A DNA stretch of 64,000 nucleotides from Candidatus Enterococcus moelleringii (GTDB taxonomy: Bacteria; Bacillota; Bacilli; Lactobacillales; Enterococcaceae). Each line of letters opens with the position of its first letter. The stretch's first letter is position 1. A model generated the notes under the pieces. The model saw nothing but the letters and a program-made list of their open reading frames with translations, had not been told where the DNA came from and made no database searches. The position numbers and the translations under genes are program-made. The DNA is taken from assembly GCF_017377575.1 (NCBI RefSeq), contig NZ_JAFREM010000004.1:310001-374000 (forward strand), in the 5' to 3' direction. Of this stretch, positions 33,488 to 43,353 are shown piece after piece.

Positions 33488-34480
33488 TTATGGGTTCACC
33501 TCAGCTTCCTCTGCAGAAGAGTATTTAAAGCAGCGAACTTTGCGGCCCGCGGCAATTTCCGATAAGGCCGGCCGTTTCTCCTTGCAAATGTCCATCGCAT
33601 AAGGACATCTTGGGTGAAAACTGCAGCCTTTTGGCATATCATCCAATCGCGGCACGACCCCGTCAATGCTGTTTAACGGTTCTTTTTGGGTTTGCATTTT
33701 TGGTATGGCAGCGATCAAGCCTTCCGTATAGGGATGCTTCGGTTCATCTAAAATTTCGCGAATGCTCCCTTGCTCCACAATTTTGCCGGTATACATCACG
33801 ACAACTCGGTCACAGACCTCTGAAACGACGCCTAAATCATGGGTAATCATAATGATCCCCATTTTTAGTTTTCCTCTCAAGTCCTTTAACAGCTCTAAAA
33901 TTTGGGCCTGAATCGTCACATCCAAAGCCGTCGTTGGCTCATCGGCAATCAGCAGCTGCGGATCACAGGCCAGAGCCATCGCGATCATAATCCGCTGGCG
34001 CATCCCGCCAGACATCTGATGGGGATACTCGTTAAAGCGCTGCTCTGGTGCCGGAATCCCTACCAGCTCCAGCAACTCAATCGCCTTCGCTTTGGCATCT
34101 TCTTTACTGATTTTTTCATGAATCAGCATCGATTCCATGATTTGTTTCCCGCATTTGTGCAGCGGATTTAAGGAAGTCATGGGCTCCTGAAAGATCATTG
34201 CCAGCTGATTGCCGCGATAATGCTGCTTTTCTCTTTCTGGCATGTTGATTAAATCTTTCCCTTTAAATAGGGCCTGACCAGTCACTGAAGAGGTATCGGC
34301 ATCTAATAAACCCATGATGCTCAGAGAAGTCACACTCTTCCCGCTCCCACTTTCCCCTACAATCCCCAGTGTTTCGTTTGTATTTAATTGAAGGTCCAAA
34401 TTATCGATAGCGGTGACTGTTCCGTTATAGGTTTTAAACCTTACAGTCAGCTGCTCTACACGTAACAATTCTTCTTCCAT
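33488..34480 (-). CDS. Peptide-type ABC transporter ATP-binding protein, OppD-like
   Basis: 330 residues from the ATG at 34480, eleven bases after GGGGAG. Walker A is GESGSGKSV, the Q-loop is MIFQEP, the signature is MSGGMRQRI, Walker B is [12 protein letters not shown] and the H-loop ITHD. The C-terminal domain carries the [14 protein letters not shown] cysteine cluster. It is the first gene of the operon oppDF-A-BC, an unusual order compared with the common oppABCDF. Confidence 0.94.
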   Translation of the reverse strand: MEEELLRVEQLTVRFKTYNGTVTAIDNLDLQLNTNETLGIVGESGSGKSVTSLSIMGLLDADTSSVTGQALFKGKDLINMPEREKQHYRGNQLAMIFQEPMTSLNPLHKCGKQIMESMLIHEKISKEDAKAKAIELLELVGIPAPEQRFNEYPHQMSGGMRQRIMIAMALACDPQLLIADEPTTALDVTIQAQILELLKDLRGKLKMGIIMITHDLGVVSEVCDRVVVMYTGKIVEQGSIREILDEPKHPYTEGLIAAIPKMQTQKEPLNSIDGVVPRLDDMPKGCSFHPRCPYAMDICKEKRPALSEIAAGRKVRCFKYSSAEEAEVNP

Positions 34481-34588
34481 AAAATAATTGTCTCCCCACA
34501 CACTTCATTCTTTAATTTACCATTAGATATGTATCCGTTTTCTAATAGTTTAAAAAGACAGACTATTCACACAATTCTTTGTTAACTA

Positions 34589-34616
34589 ATTATAACAGTC
34601 CAAAAAACGTTGTCAA
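34589..34616 (-). promoter_or_regulatory. Promoter of the opp-like operon
   Basis: TTGACA and TATAAT, both consensus, are separated by 16 bp on the minus strand, about 110 bp upstream of oppD. This is one of the strongest promoters by sequence in the window. The 34617-34784 part of the intergenic gap shows no gene. Confidence 0.75.
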
Positions 34617-34784
34617 GACAGCTTTGTGTTCAGATAAACAAGTGCACTTATTTTCAATAACGGGTGTTTAGTGTTTTCAAAACGATTAGATTTCGGTTAG
34701 CTGTTTGTGAAAAATACCATTAACTAGTCAATTTTTCTTTCATAAGGAAGTTAACTCATCTGACAAATGCTATTTAAAATAACA

Positions 34785-34812
34785 AAAAAGCATCTATAAA
34801 AGATGCTTTTTT
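34785..34812. terminator. Terminator of the lac (tagatose) operon
   Basis: AAAAAAGCATCT and AGATGCTTTTTT form a 12-bp stem around a four-base loop, T-rich on both strands. It follows the lacD stop. Confidence 0.9.
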
Positions 34813-34813
34813 C

Positions 34814-35785
34814 CTAATCTAACTGAATGGGTGTTGCGTTTTCATTGAGGATTTTATTTAATCCTTTGATATTTTCGCGTCCTTGTGTCCGCAGCCACTC
34901 TTTTGCAGCTTCTTTGCCTTGAACAACGTAAGGCTCTACTCCGTTGGCCCAGGTTGCTCTACCACAGAGAACACCGTTAAAGGTTGAACCGCTGTTTTTG
35001 GCAAAGCGCAGGGTTTCTTGGAACAAGTCGGCACTTACTCCAGCACTCAAAAAGATAAAGGGCAGGTTCGTTGCTTCTGACTGTTCTTTGAAGTAAGCCG
35101 CGGCTTGCTCTTTCGTGTAAACGGGCTCTTCATCAGTATAGCCTTCTACATAGTTCATATTCACGGGTACTTCGCCTTTCAAGACATCCACTCCATAGCG
35201 GGCATTTGAAAATTCCTTCATCATGTCGATCACTTTATGAGGTTTTACTTGGGCATACTCCCTGGAGCTGCTGTCAGCATTTTGCGCATCGTAGGAAACC
35301 AGTTCTAAAAAGAAGGGTAATTCTTCGGCTGCGCATTCAGAGCCAATCCGTTCCATAAAGACTTTTTTCTGTTCATTAATTTCTTGGGCTTCATCGACAT
35401 CATAGTAAAGTAAAAACTTGCAAGCATCCGCCCCGGCTTCTTTCAAGCGTTTCACTGACCAAACAGAAAGAATATCCGGCAAGCGTCCTGGTGTCGAAGC
35501 ATCATAGCCGGTCTTTTCATATGCCAGCAGCAAACCAGCATTAGCATCACGACTCTCTGCAGCCGGCAGGCCATATTCTGGATCTAACAAAATAGCTGAA
35601 GCATAAGGGGTTAACTCTTGCGAAACCAACTGCTTGAACTCAATAATTTCTTCGTCTGTGGCATCAGAGCCTTTAGACTTTGCGATCATCTTTTTCAAAG
35701 CACCTCGTTGATCAATGGCTAAAGCGCCAATGATTCCTTGATCATTGCTTATCTGTTTTAAGTAGTCTCTTTTCGTTGTTTTCAT
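34814..35785 (-). CDS. lacD: Tagatose-1,6-bisphosphate aldolase
   Basis: 323 residues, the normal length of LacD. Seen are the N-terminal [18 protein letters not shown] with the family's catalytic-site region, [28 protein letters not shown] (lysine region), the [13 protein letters not shown] segment and [17 protein letters not shown] near the C-terminus. It splits tagatose-1,6-bisphosphate into dihydroxyacetone phosphate and glyceraldehyde-3-phosphate. It is the last gene of lacR-lacABCD. Confidence 0.95.
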   Translation of the reverse strand: MKTTKRDYLKQISNDQGIIGALAIDQRGALKKMIAKSKGSDATDEEIIEFKQLVSQELTPYASAILLDPEYGLPAAESRDANAGLLLAYEKTGYDASTPGRLPDILSVWSVKRLKEAGADACKFLLYYDVDEAQEINEQKKVFMERIGSECAAEELPFFLELVSYDAQNADSSSREYAQVKPHKVIDMMKEFSNARYGVDVLKGEVPVNMNYVEGYTDEEPVYTKEQAAAYFKEQSEATNLPFIFLSAGVSADLFQETLRFAKNSGSTFNGVLCGRATWANGVEPYVVQGKEAAKEWLRTQGRENIKGLNKILNENATPIQLD

Positions 35786-35799
35786 AATTTTCCTGCTTT

Positions 35800-36729
35800 C
35801 TAAAATTTTGTTAGTTGAATTTGCTGGGAAAGCTTTTGATAGTTTGCCAAATTGACTGCCCCAGTTGTTTGCTCTTGAGCATTTAACATCCCCAACGTAT
35901 TACCTTTCTTCAGCAATTCTTCATCTGTTGCCTTTTCTGCAATGGCCGCAGCGAATCCGGCGATCGTCGAATCACCTGAACCCACCGGATTAACTACGGA
36001 AATTTTAGGGATTGTCACTTGATAAAACGTGTCGTGATGTTTTGCGATTGCCCCGTGAGCGCCTAACGAAACGACTACCCATTCAATTCCAGCAAACAAT
36101 TCCGTGGCAAGAGCTGCTTTGATACTTGCTTGATTTTCCATCGGTTGACCGATTAAGTCAGACAGCTCTTCCCGATTAGGCTTGATCAAATATGGTTTGT
36201 AGGGATTTTCCAATACTTGCTTCAGGGCTTCGCCAGAACAATCCAACACAGCTGGCTTGTTCGCTTGGTTACAGCGTTTAATGATTTCAACGTAGAAATC
36301 CTTAGGCAATCCTTGCGGCAAACTGCCGGAAATCGTCAGGACATCGGCCTGCTTGATTAAGTCATCCAGCTGCTGCAGAAAGCCCTCAGCTTCTTCCGCA
36401 GAAATGACCGGTCCGCTTTCCAGAATTTCGGTTTGATTGCCTTCATGTAAAATGGCAATACAATTTCTTGTGTTTCCGGCAATTGGTGCGAATCGTTGAT
36501 CAATCCCTGCGGCGGCTAATTCGGCTTTGATTCCTTCGCCAATGTAGCCTCCCAATAATCCACTGGCTGTTACTTCGTGGCCTAATTGCTTTAATACGCG
36601 AGTCACATTCAAACCCTTGCCGCCAGCTGTTTTGCTGACATTGCTTAGCCGATTCACCGTATCCAGCTGAAAGGTTTCCAACGGATACGAAATATCAATC
36701 GATGGATTCATCGTAATGGTTACAATCAT
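35800..36729 (-). CDS. lacC: Tagatose-6-phosphate kinase
   Basis: 309 residues from the ATG at 36729, after GGAGAC. It is a PfkB-family kinase with the N-terminal [15 protein letters not shown], the [11 protein letters not shown] loop, the [12 protein letters not shown] strand and the C-terminal [12 protein letters not shown] with the catalytic aspartate. It phosphorylates tagatose-6-phosphate to the 1,6-bisphosphate. It lies 14 bp upstream of lacD. Confidence 0.95.
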   Translation of the reverse strand: MIVTITMNPSIDISYPLETFQLDTVNRLSNVSKTAGGKGLNVTRVLKQLGHEVTASGLLGGYIGEGIKAELAAAGIDQRFAPIAGNTRNCIAILHEGNQTEILESGPVISAEEAEGFLQQLDDLIKQADVLTISGSLPQGLPKDFYVEIIKRCNQANKPAVLDCSGEALKQVLENPYKPYLIKPNREELSDLIGQPMENQASIKAALATELFAGIEWVVVSLGAHGAIAKHHDTFYQVTIPKISVVNPVGSGDSTIAGFAAAIAEKATDEELLKKGNTLGMLNAQEQTTGAVNLANYQKLSQQIQLTKF

Positions 36730-36740
36730 TTTTAGTCTCC

Positions 36741-37256
36741 CTAGTCGTGGTATTCTCCCCGATCCCATTTTTCAATAAACTCATCGAAAAAGTTTTCAGA
36801 GAACTGTTCTTTAGCCGCTTTTTCGACGTGATCAATTTTCGCGATCCATGCTTTATTGGTTTCGTCTTCTTTGTATTCTGCTTTAATAAAAGCTTCGATA
36901 ATGTCGCAAATCAAAAACTCGCCGGTAATCCGGGCGCCAAACCCAATCACGTTGGCATTTAACTGTTCTTTAGAATAAATTGCTGTTGTCATGTCCCGGA
37001 CCAGTGCCCCGCGCACACCCGGAACCTTGTTTACCGCATTGTTGATACCTACACCGGTTCCACACAGGCAAACGCCTAAATCTGCTTCGCCACTTACCAC
37101 AGCTTCCCCAACTTTTTTACCAAAAATAGGATAATGGGTTCGGGTAAAATCATAGGTTCCGACATCTACTACCTCATGTCCTTTTGATTTCAAGAAATCT
37201 GATACAGCAATTTTCGTATCAGTAACAATATGGTCGCATCCTAGTGCAATTTTCAT
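36741..37256 (-). CDS. lacB: Galactose-6-phosphate isomerase subunit LacB
   Basis: 171 residues, the usual size of LacB. The RpiB-like fold shows [56 protein letters not shown], with the active-site cysteine and VRGALVRD. It forms the heteromeric isomerase with LacA, converting galactose-6-phosphate to tagatose-6-phosphate. It starts after AGAGGACGG, 17 bp past lacA. Confidence 0.95.
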   Translation of the reverse strand: MKIALGCDHIVTDTKIAVSDFLKSKGHEVVDVGTYDFTRTHYPIFGKKVGEAVVSGEADLGVCLCGTGVGINNAVNKVPGVRGALVRDMTTAIYSKEQLNANVIGFGARITGEFLICDIIEAFIKAEYKEDETNKAWIAKIDHVEKAAKEQFSENFFDEFIEKWDRGEYHD

Positions 37257-37273
37257 TATTTTTCCGTCCTCTC

Positions 37274-37702
37274 CTAAGCCATTTTATTGAGCATGTCTAC
37301 CCGAACCTGATGACGTCCGCCATCGTAATCCGCTGCCAAAAAATCTTTTGCAATATTTAACGCCAGCTCACTGCCAACTATTTTTGATCCTAGGGTAATC
37401 ATGCGTGAATTGTTGTGCTCCCTGGTCATATAAGCCGTACGCTCGTCAGAAACTTCTGCTGCCACCATGCCTTTGACTTTGACTGCTGTCATAAAGCTGC
37501 CAGCACCATAACCGTCAATCGCAATTCCTAAGCTGTCTTCATTTTGTAAAAGGTCTTGGGCAATTGCTAAAGTCGACTCCACAAAATCTTTAGCCGCTTC
37601 TTCACTTTTATCGACTACCTCGTGGCCTTCCTTACTCAAATTTTCTTTAATAAATTCCTTTAGCGCCATTCCCTCTTGATCTGATCCAATTACTACGCGC
37701 AT
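37274..37702 (-). CDS. lacA: Galactose-6-phosphate isomerase subunit LacA
   Basis: 142 residues. The N-terminal [21 protein letters not shown] and the helix [22 protein letters not shown] are LacA signatures, with the catalytic cysteine of LacB absent as expected. HQVRVDML ends the protein. It partners LacB. It is the first structural gene after lacR in the minus-strand operon. Confidence 0.94.
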   Translation of the reverse strand: MRVVIGSDQEGMALKEFIKENLSKEGHEVVDKSEEAAKDFVESTLAIAQDLLQNEDSLGIAIDGYGAGSFMTAVKVKGMVAAEVSDERTAYMTREHNNSRMITLGSKIVGSELALNIAKDFLAADYDGGRHQVRVDMLNKMA

Positions 37703-37724
37703 TGCTGTTTCCTCCTTTATAGAA

Positions 37725-38495
37725 TTAATTAATGATGGTCGTGTATTGTTGATAGTTGTTTTTCACCTCATCTGGCAGGGTGTAATCTGTAAATAAGGCA
37801 TCTGCTTTCTGCAAATCGTAGAAGTTATAAAAGTCGCTGCGATTGAATTTATTGGCATCAGCTACCAAGAATTTCTTTTGGGCGTTATCCAAAACAATCT
37901 GCTGCAAAGTTCCTTCTTCAATACTAAAATTGGATACTATATCCTGCTGAATCCCATTGGCACCGATAAAAGCTTTTTGAATGCTGATTTTTTGTACAAT
38001 TTCGTGAGCCATCGTACCTACAAATGCTCCGGTTATTTCCCGATACAAACCACCCACTAAGTACAGTTCAAACGAATGCTGCTCATTTAATAGTTGAAAC
38101 ACTGGAAGACTATTGGTTACAATTCTTACTTTTTTGTCTGCTAAGTAGCGCGTCATCAATTCAATCGTTGTTCCTGATCCCAGAAAAATAGTATCGCCTT
38201 CTTCGATCCATTCGACTGCTTTTTGAGCGATGTATTTTTTCTCGTCCGTATGGATATTCTTTTTCTCTGTGTGTGACAATTCATTGACTGTTCCCATTCC
38301 CCCTCCTTCTTCATATCCCAAACTTTGGACTCCACCGCGAATACGGACTACTTTTTCCTTTTGAGCCAGTTCATCCAAGTCTCTACGGACAGTCATATCA
38401 GAAACTGCCAGTTTATTTTTGATAAACTGGACGGTTACTACCCCATAGTGATTGCACATTTCGATAATTGATCGATGACGTTCATTCTTCAGCAT
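37725..38495 (-). CDS. lacR: DeoR-family lactose/galactose phosphotransferase repressor
   Basis: 256 residues. The DeoR HTH is [22 protein letters not shown] plus [24 protein letters not shown]. The effector domain has the sugar-phosphate pocket [15 protein letters not shown]. LacR responds to tagatose-6-phosphate in relatives. It starts after GGAGGTAAG and heads the lacABCD operon. An AAACAAACA-type operator sits between the -35 and -10 of its own promoter, suggesting autoregulation. Confidence 0.92.
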   Translation of the reverse strand: MLKNERHRSIIEMCNHYGVVTVQFIKNKLAVSDMTVRRDLDELAQKEKVVRIRGGVQSLGYEEGGGMGTVNELSHTEKKNIHTDEKKYIAQKAVEWIEEGDTIFLGSGTTIELMTRYLADKKVRIVTNSLPVFQLLNEQHSFELYLVGGLYREITGAFVGTMAHEIVQKISIQKAFIGANGIQQDIVSNFSIEEGTLQQIVLDNAQKKFLVADANKFNRSDFYNFYDLQKADALFTDYTLPDEVKNNYQQYTTIIN

Positions 38496-38515
38496 ATAGT
38501 CTTACCTCCACCACC

Positions 38516-38544
38516 ATAATAAAACACAAACAAACATTTTTCAA
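38516..38544 (-). promoter_or_regulatory. lacR-lacABCD promoter with internal operator
   Basis: On the minus strand TTGAAA (38539-38544) and TATTAT (38516-38521) are 17 bp apart. The spacer holds the motif AAACACAAACAAACA (plus-strand reading), repeated downstream of the gat promoter and upstream of the second DeoR gene. Confidence 0.72.
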
Positions 38545-38575
38545 CTCTTTTTGTTCGATTTAGTTTGTTTTTCAG

Positions 38576-38637
38576 TTGACATACTGTTTGGAAGCGTTTA
38601 TACTCAAGGTGTATTCAACATAAACAAACATTTTTTT
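38576..38637 (+). promoter_or_regulatory. gat PTS promoter with AAACAAACA operator
   Basis: TTGACA (38576-38581) and TATACT (38599-38604) are separated by 17 bp. The downstream block TAAACAAACATTTTTTT (38621-38637) shares AAACAAACATTTTT with the lacR promoter, so one repressor could silence both directions. A near-cre sequence (TTGGAAGCGTTTATA, one mismatch) overlaps the spacer. Confidence 0.75.
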
Positions 38638-38651
38638 GAGGAGGTTTACAA

Positions 38652-39146
38652 ATGACATCGCTTTTTAACAGGGAAACGGTATACGTCACTGACAAAACGT
38701 CCCCCACCGAAGTATTTGAAGAAGTTTATTTGGATCTATTAAAGAAGAAGCTGGTTACCAATGAATTTCTCACTAGTCTTTTGGAAAGGGAGCAACACTA
38801 TCCAACGGGATTAGATCTCACGCCGGTTGATGGTGATTTGCCGAATATTGCAATCCCTCATACAGAGAGTGATTTTGTACGAACCACCCGAATTATTCCG
38901 ATTCGGTTGCAAACACCACTTACGTTTCACAATATGATTACACCTGACGATCAATTAAGTGTGTCCTTTCTTTTTATGATCCTGAATGAAAACGGCGAAG
39001 AGCAGGCAGGATTATTAGCTGACATCATGGATTTCATTAACGCAACAGAAAAACCAGCTTTGTTATCATTTTTATCTTCGAATAGTCCCGAAGAAATCTA
39101 TCAATTTTTGGAAAAAAATTTTAAAGGAGAGAAAAACAATGATTAA
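38652..39146 (+). CDS. PTS EIIA component, fructose/mannitol-type (GatA-like)
   Basis: 164 residues. The phosphorylatable histidine lies in LPNIAIPHTESDFV near residue 75. The N-terminal region TEVFEEVYLDLLKKKLV and the late FLFMILNENGEEQAGLL follow the PTS_EIIA_2 fold. It starts after GAGGAGG and overlaps the EIIB gene by 8 bp. It belongs to the galactitol-family PTS with the next two genes. Confidence 0.9.
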   Translation: MTSLFNRETVYVTDKTSPTEVFEEVYLDLLKKKLVTNEFLTSLLEREQHYPTGLDLTPVDGDLPNIAIPHTESDFVRTTRIIPIRLQTPLTFHNMITPDDQLSVSFLFMILNENGEEQAGLLADIMDFINATEKPALLSFLSSNSPEEIYQFLEKNFKGEKNND

Positions 39147-39441
39147 AATTTTAGCAGCATGCGGTGCCGGAGTGAATTCAAGCCATCAAATTAAAAGCGC
39201 CTTGGAAAACGAACTAAAAAATCGGGGGTATCAAGTAACTTGCGATGCGGTCATGATTAAGGATATTAATGAAGACATGTTGTCTCACTACGATATTTTT
39301 GCTCAAATTGCCAATACTGACTTAGGTTTTGATATTCATATCCCAGTTGTCGATGCTGGTGCGATTCTTTACCGGATTCCCGCAATGGCTGAACCGGTTT
39401 ATGAACATATGGAAGCTGCCATCAAGTCAGTCAGCAAATAA
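39139..39441 (+). CDS. PTS EIIB component, galactitol type
   Basis: 100 residues. The phosphocysteine C8 sits in ILAACGAGVNSSHQI, the galactitol EIIB signature. The chain continues with the four-stranded fold (DAVMIKDINEDML). It receives phosphate from the EIIA and passes it to the incoming sugar. Confidence 0.93.
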   Translation: MIKILAACGAGVNSSHQIKSALENELKNRGYQVTCDAVMIKDINEDMLSHYDIFAQIANTDLGFDIHIPVVDAGAILYRIPAMAEPVYEHMEAAIKSVSK

Positions 39442-39470
39442 TATTTGTTCCGTGTAGGAGGGACCATTAA

Positions 39471-40874
39471 ATGAGTACAATTATTGATTTAGCTAATACT
39501 ATTTTTCAGCCCCTGATTAACCTAGGGGCTGCTCCACTAATGACCATCGTACTAACGATCATTGCACTATTTTTCAAGGTTAAACCAACTCGTGCCCTCG
39601 AAGGCGGGTTGAAACTCGGGATCGCATTAACCGGTATCGGAGCTATTATTGGGATTCTAACTACTGCTTTTTCAGGTGCAATGGCCGATTTTGTTCAACG
39701 TACCGGAATTTCGCTAAATATCACCGACGTCGGCTGGGCACCCCTAGCAACTATTACTTGGGGCTCACCTTATACGCTGTACTTCTTATTAGTCATGGTG
39801 ATTGTCAATGTCATCATGTTGGCATTGAACAAAACAAACACATTAGATGTAGATATTTTTGATATTTGGCATCTTTCAATTGTGGGATTGTTCGCTATTT
39901 TCTGCGGTGCCAATTTATTGGTTGCTTCTGCTTTAGTCATTTTTATTGGTATTTTGAAGATCATCAATTCGGATTTAATGAAGCCAACATTTAATGATTT
40001 ACTAAATGCACCGGATGAAAATCCGATGACGACTACCCATATGAACTATATGGTGAATCCGATCATCATGGTCTTCGACAAGATTTTTGATAAGATTTTC
40101 CCTTGGTTGGACAAATACGATTTCGATGCTGCTAAATTGAACAATAAAATAGGTTTCTGGGGTTCGAAATTTGCTATCGGGATTTATTTGGGGATTTTTG
40201 TTGGCTTGCTAGCCGGTCAAACACCTACCGAAATCTTTTCATTAGCCTTTACTGCAGCCGTCTGTTTGGAATTATTCTCTTTGATTGGTGCTTGGTTTAT
40301 TGCAGCTGTAGAACCTTTATCACAAGGGATCACTGATTTTGCCAACAAACACTTGAAAGGTCGGACAATCAATATTGGTTTGGATTGGCCCTTCTTGGCA
40401 GGTCGCGCAGAAATTTGGGCAGCAGCAAACGTATTAGCACCAATCATGTTGCTGGAAGCAATCATTTTACCTGGGAACAAGCTTTTACCTCTAGGCGGGA
40501 TCATCGCCATGGGTGTTACACCGGCTTTACTAGTTGTCACTCGTGGTAAATTAATTCGGATGATCGTCATTGGTGCGATTGAACTTCCGCTATTCTTATG
40601 GTCAGGAACGTTAATTGCTCCATTCGTAACCGAAACTGCTAAAAAAGTTGGAGCTTTCCCCGCTGGATTAAGCGAAAATGCCTTGATCTCACACACAACA
40701 ATGGAAGGGCCAATTGAAAAATTCTTAGGCTATCTTGTTGGTAATGCTTCACAAGGTCAAATTGAATTTATTTTGTATGCCGCTTTAGCCTTAGCTGCTT
40801 ATCTGCTGATCTTCGTCTGGTATGCAAGAGAAATGAAGAAACGCAATGCCATTTACGCTGAGAAAAAAGCTTAA
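39471..40874 (+). CDS. PTS EIIC component, galactitol type
   Basis: 467 residues with about ten hydrophobic helices, starting after TAGGAGGGA. It has the GatC-like early segment KPTRALEGGLKLGIALTGIG and the helix QTPTEIFSLAFTAAVCLELF. In the GatC family it carries galactitol, but here it is beside lacABCD, with no gatD dehydrogenase and no lacEFG. Galactose-specific Gat-like PTSs are known in streptococci, so galactose to galactose-6-phosphate is a likely reading. This is an inference from context. Confidence 0.9.
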   Translation: MSTIIDLANTIFQPLINLGAAPLMTIVLTIIALFFKVKPTRALEGGLKLGIALTGIGAIIGILTTAFSGAMADFVQRTGISLNITDVGWAPLATITWGSPYTLYFLLVMVIVNVIMLALNKTNTLDVDIFDIWHLSIVGLFAIFCGANLLVASALVIFIGILKIINSDLMKPTFNDLLNAPDENPMTTTHMNYMVNPIIMVFDKIFDKIFPWLDKYDFDAAKLNNKIGFWGSKFAIGIYLGIFVGLLAGQTPTEIFSLAFTAAVCLELFSLIGAWFIAAVEPLSQGITDFANKHLKGRTINIGLDWPFLAGRAEIWAAANVLAPIMLLEAIILPGNKLLPLGGIIAMGVTPALLVVTRGKLIRMIVIGAIELPLFLWSGTLIAPFVTETAKKVGAFPAGLSENALISHTTMEGPIEKFLGYLVGNASQGQIEFILYAALALAAYLLIFVWYAREMKKRNAIYAEKKA

Positions 40875-40880
40875 TACTAA

Positions 40881-40920
40881 AAAAGCCAGAAATCAGATGT
40901 CGTTCTGATTTCTGGCTTTT
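40881..40920. terminator. Bidirectional terminator between gatC-like and DeoR genes
   Basis: AAAAGCCAGAAATCAG and CTGATTTCTGGCTTTT form a 16-bp perfect stem with an eight-base loop; T-rich on both sides. Confidence 0.93.
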
Positions 40921-40938
40921 GCGTTGGTGTCCATGATT

Positions 40939-41694
40939 CTATTCGGCTAAAAGGACTTCTTCCTTTTCAATTTTGGTATAGGTTTCGCAATCATCCTTGT
41001 TAGTAATAACCGCCGTGACATCTTTTAAGTGGTAATAAGAATAAAAGTCATTTTGGCCAATTTTAGAATGATCGGCTAAAAGATACTTTTCAACCGAGTT
41101 ATTCAAGGCGATCGCTTGGGTCTGTCCTTCTTCAAAAGTGGAGGTCATGATATCCTGCTCGTTTAGTGCATTACAGCTGAAAAAAGCTTTGTGGAAATGC
41201 ATGTCCATTAGATTCTTGTTAGTAATTTCGCCATAAAATGCTTGGGTGGTACTGCGCATTTCTCCACCCAATAAATAGACTTTCCGTAAACTATTTTCTT
41301 CACTTATTTGCTGGAATACTGGCCAACAGTTAGTTACAATTCGTACTGATTGCAAAGTGATCAACTCGGCCAACAGTTCAATTGTTGTCCCTGGGCCTAA
41401 AAAGATTGTTTCGTTCTCGTGGATCAATTCCACAGCCTTGCGGGCAATCATCTGTTTTTCATCAATGTTCACAATTTGCTTTTCACGATGGGTTAATTCG
41501 TGACTGCGAATGAAATTCTTCAGCCGTGCTCCTCCGTGGACTCGTTCCAATAGTCCCTGTCCTTCTAATTCATCCAGATCACGCCGAGCAGTCATATCAG
41601 ATATGGACAGCTGTTTAATCATGTCACTAACCTTCACTGTACCGTTTTCCTCCAACAAGCCCATGATGGCCCTTTGTCGTTCGTCCTTTAACAA
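40939..41694 (-). CDS. Second DeoR-family repressor (LacR paralogue)
   Basis: 251 residues if the TTG at 41694 is the start, which is eight bases after AGGGGGG and yields an N-terminus (LLKDERQRAI) aligned with LacR. The DeoR HTH is RAIMGLLEENGTVKVSDMI and SDMTARRDLDELE, and the sugar-phosphate pocket is IFLGPGTTIELLAEL. It is clearly homologous to the LacR at 37725 but diverged. It is convergent with gatC and has its own AAACAAAC operator, suggesting joint control of the galactose genes. Confidence 0.88.
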   Translation of the reverse strand: MLKDERQRAIMGLLEENGTVKVSDMIKQLSISDMTARRDLDELEGQGLLERVHGGARLKNFIRSHELTHREKQIVNIDEKQMIARKAVELIHENETIFLGPGTTIELLAELITLQSVRIVTNCWPVFQQISEENSLRKVYLLGGEMRSTTQAFYGEITNKNLMDMHFHKAFFSCNALNEQDIMTSTFEEGQTQAIALNNSVEKYLLADHSKIGQNDFYSYYHLKDVTAVITNKDDCETYTKIEKEEVLLAE

Positions 41695-41722
41695 CGGGTT
41701 CACCCCCCTAAATTTTATCAAT

Positions 41723-41740
41723 AAATTTGTTTGTTTCTAT
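41723..41740. promoter_or_regulatory. DeoR-type operator upstream of second LacR paralogue
   Basis: On the minus strand AGAAACAAACAAATTT lies just upstream of the TTG start and downstream of a TATTAT/TATAG -10-like region. It shares the AAACAAAC core with the two sites near 38525 and 38621. Confidence 0.55.
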
Positions 41741-41869
41741 AATAACAGGAATTCGCCAATTACACATTCATCTTTTTTGAATTCAATACAAAAATAGATG
41801 AGCTTCCAATTTTAGCTAATAAGGTATAAAATAAGACGAACTTTCTGGTATAAGAAACGAGGTTAAGCC

Positions 41870-42778
41870 ATGCGAACCAAAATCACATTCAACCACCATC
41901 AAAATACCTGGATTAATCTAACTACTGAAGATAAAGACGAAGTCCGGCAGCTTTATACCGAATACCAAATCGACCAAGAGGTTGTTGAGTACTCGCTGGA
42001 CCAAAATGAACGAGCCCATCTGGATTATGATAAGTCGGCCCAAACGCTGGTGTTGATTTACAATGTGCCTAATCGGTTAAAAATTGATAATCACTACGAA
42101 ACGATTCCTATGACCTTCATTGTGAAGGATCGGACATTAATTACTGTGACCAATAAACGAAACCAATATCTGTTTTTTGAGATGCAGAATTCGCTTGAGA
42201 AATTTCCGACACTAACCATTTTCGAATTTTTATTTACCAGTCTCTTCCTTATTAGCGACGCCTATTTCCCCCTTGTGGAAGAAATGAATCGAGAACGTAC
42301 TAAGGTCAGCAATAAATTGAAGGAGAAAGCCACTAAGCAGAATTTACTAGCTTTGTCTGACTTAGAGACCGGGATCGTCTTTTTTATCTCCGCTTCTAAG
42401 CAAAATGTGGTTCTTTTAGAACAGTTAAAGGCTCATACGATTTATAAGCAGCTAAGCGATTCAGAAAAGGAACAACTGGACGATGCTCTGATTGAGGCCA
42501 GACAATTAGTTGAAATGACTAAACTGTCTTCCGAAATTTTGCGTCAACTGTCTAGTACCTATAACAACGTGTTGAACAATAATTTGAACGACACCATGAG
42601 AATCTTAACGGTCTTATCGGTGTTGCTGACGATTCCTACGATTATTTCGGGATTTTTCGGAATGAATATGCCGCTGCCTTTAGAGAACAATACTTCTGGC
42701 TGGCTTATTACTATCCTCATCAGTATTGTTCTTTGGTTGGGACTCTCCTTTATTTTCCGCAAACTCATTAAACGATAA
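41870..42778 (+). CDS. CorA-like magnesium/divalent cation transporter
   Basis: 302 residues. A long soluble N-terminal domain with a coiled-coil (about residues 130-235) is followed by two C-terminal membrane helices. The defining GMN motif is present as GFFGMNMPLP near residue 261, between the helices. The family forms pentameric Mg2+ channels; some members export ions. It starts after GAGGTTAAG and is followed by a terminator. Monocistronic. Confidence 0.92.
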   Translation: MRTKITFNHHQNTWINLTTEDKDEVRQLYTEYQIDQEVVEYSLDQNERAHLDYDKSAQTLVLIYNVPNRLKIDNHYETIPMTFIVKDRTLITVTNKRNQYLFFEMQNSLEKFPTLTIFEFLFTSLFLISDAYFPLVEEMNRERTKVSNKLKEKATKQNLLALSDLETGIVFFISASKQNVVLLEQLKAHTIYKQLSDSEKEQLDDALIEARQLVEMTKLSSEILRQLSSTYNNVLNNNLNDTMRILTVLSVLLTIPTIISGFFGMNMPLPLENNTSGWLITILISIVLWLGLSFIFRKLIKR

Positions 42779-42782
42779 AATT

Positions 42783-42822
42783 TAATCCATCGGCTTTCTA
42801 TCCGACAGCTGATGGATTTTTT
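42783..42822 (+). terminator. corA-like gene terminator
   Basis: AATCCATCGGC and GCTGATGGATT form an 11-bp stem (one G-T pair) with a loop of about 13 bases, followed by TTTTTTT. It is also a possible minus-strand structure. Confidence 0.85.
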
Positions 42823-42842
42823 TCCTTTAGCTAAAATGTATA

Positions 42843-43100
42843 AACTTTTTCAAAATGAATAAAAGCGGCTTTGTAAGGGGAATCACCAGAAGTAATCTTG
42901 ATTGCCAGATCAAATGATTTTGATCAGTCTTTGTAATTTTATAAAGGGTCTCCATATATATAGGAAGAAACTGATCAGAATTCATTTTCATTTTTTATTC
43001 GGTACAGCATTTTATTATGAAGAATAGTGACAAAATCAACTAAATCAGTTTTTTCGATTCTTAAGAATTTTTTGATTGTTTCTAATATCACATTACTCAT
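42843..43100 (-). pseudogene. Possible decayed ORF in the corA-spx gap
   Basis: The 575-bp gap 42779-43353 has no intact gene. On the minus strand, fragments in changing frames read like protein: MSNVILE at 43100, then after an extra A a 36-codon open stretch containing FLRIEKTDLVDFVTILHNKM, then (past stops) FDLAIKITSGDSPYKAAFIH to about 42843. An overlapping frame is also open for about 53 codons. I do not recognise a family and A/T-rich DNA gives chance open frames, so this is tentative. The remaining sequence is A/T-rich and probably includes the spx 5' region. Confidence 0.28.
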
Positions 43101-43353
43101 TAGTTATATAAGTTAAGCAAGCCACCTTTATGAAACCCTTTCAATTAGCACTTTATAGCCAAAAGGCGACCTGAAATTATAATGTTTTCAGGTTCTTTTA
43201 ATTTAGATTACAAATTAGAACAACTCTTTTTTAGCCGTTTATTTAATTCAAAAATTTCACAAATGGTAAACTTTCCTGTAACGTAGTGTGTGTAAGATAT
43301 TTCTAGTTATTTATATAAATATTTTTTCACCTATTAGAAAGGCAGGATGTTAA

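Noticed and set aside
38652-40874. Galactitol utilisation operon
   Set aside because: The PTS is of the galactitol family, but there is no galactitol-1-phosphate dehydrogenase and the partner genes process galactose-6-phosphate.
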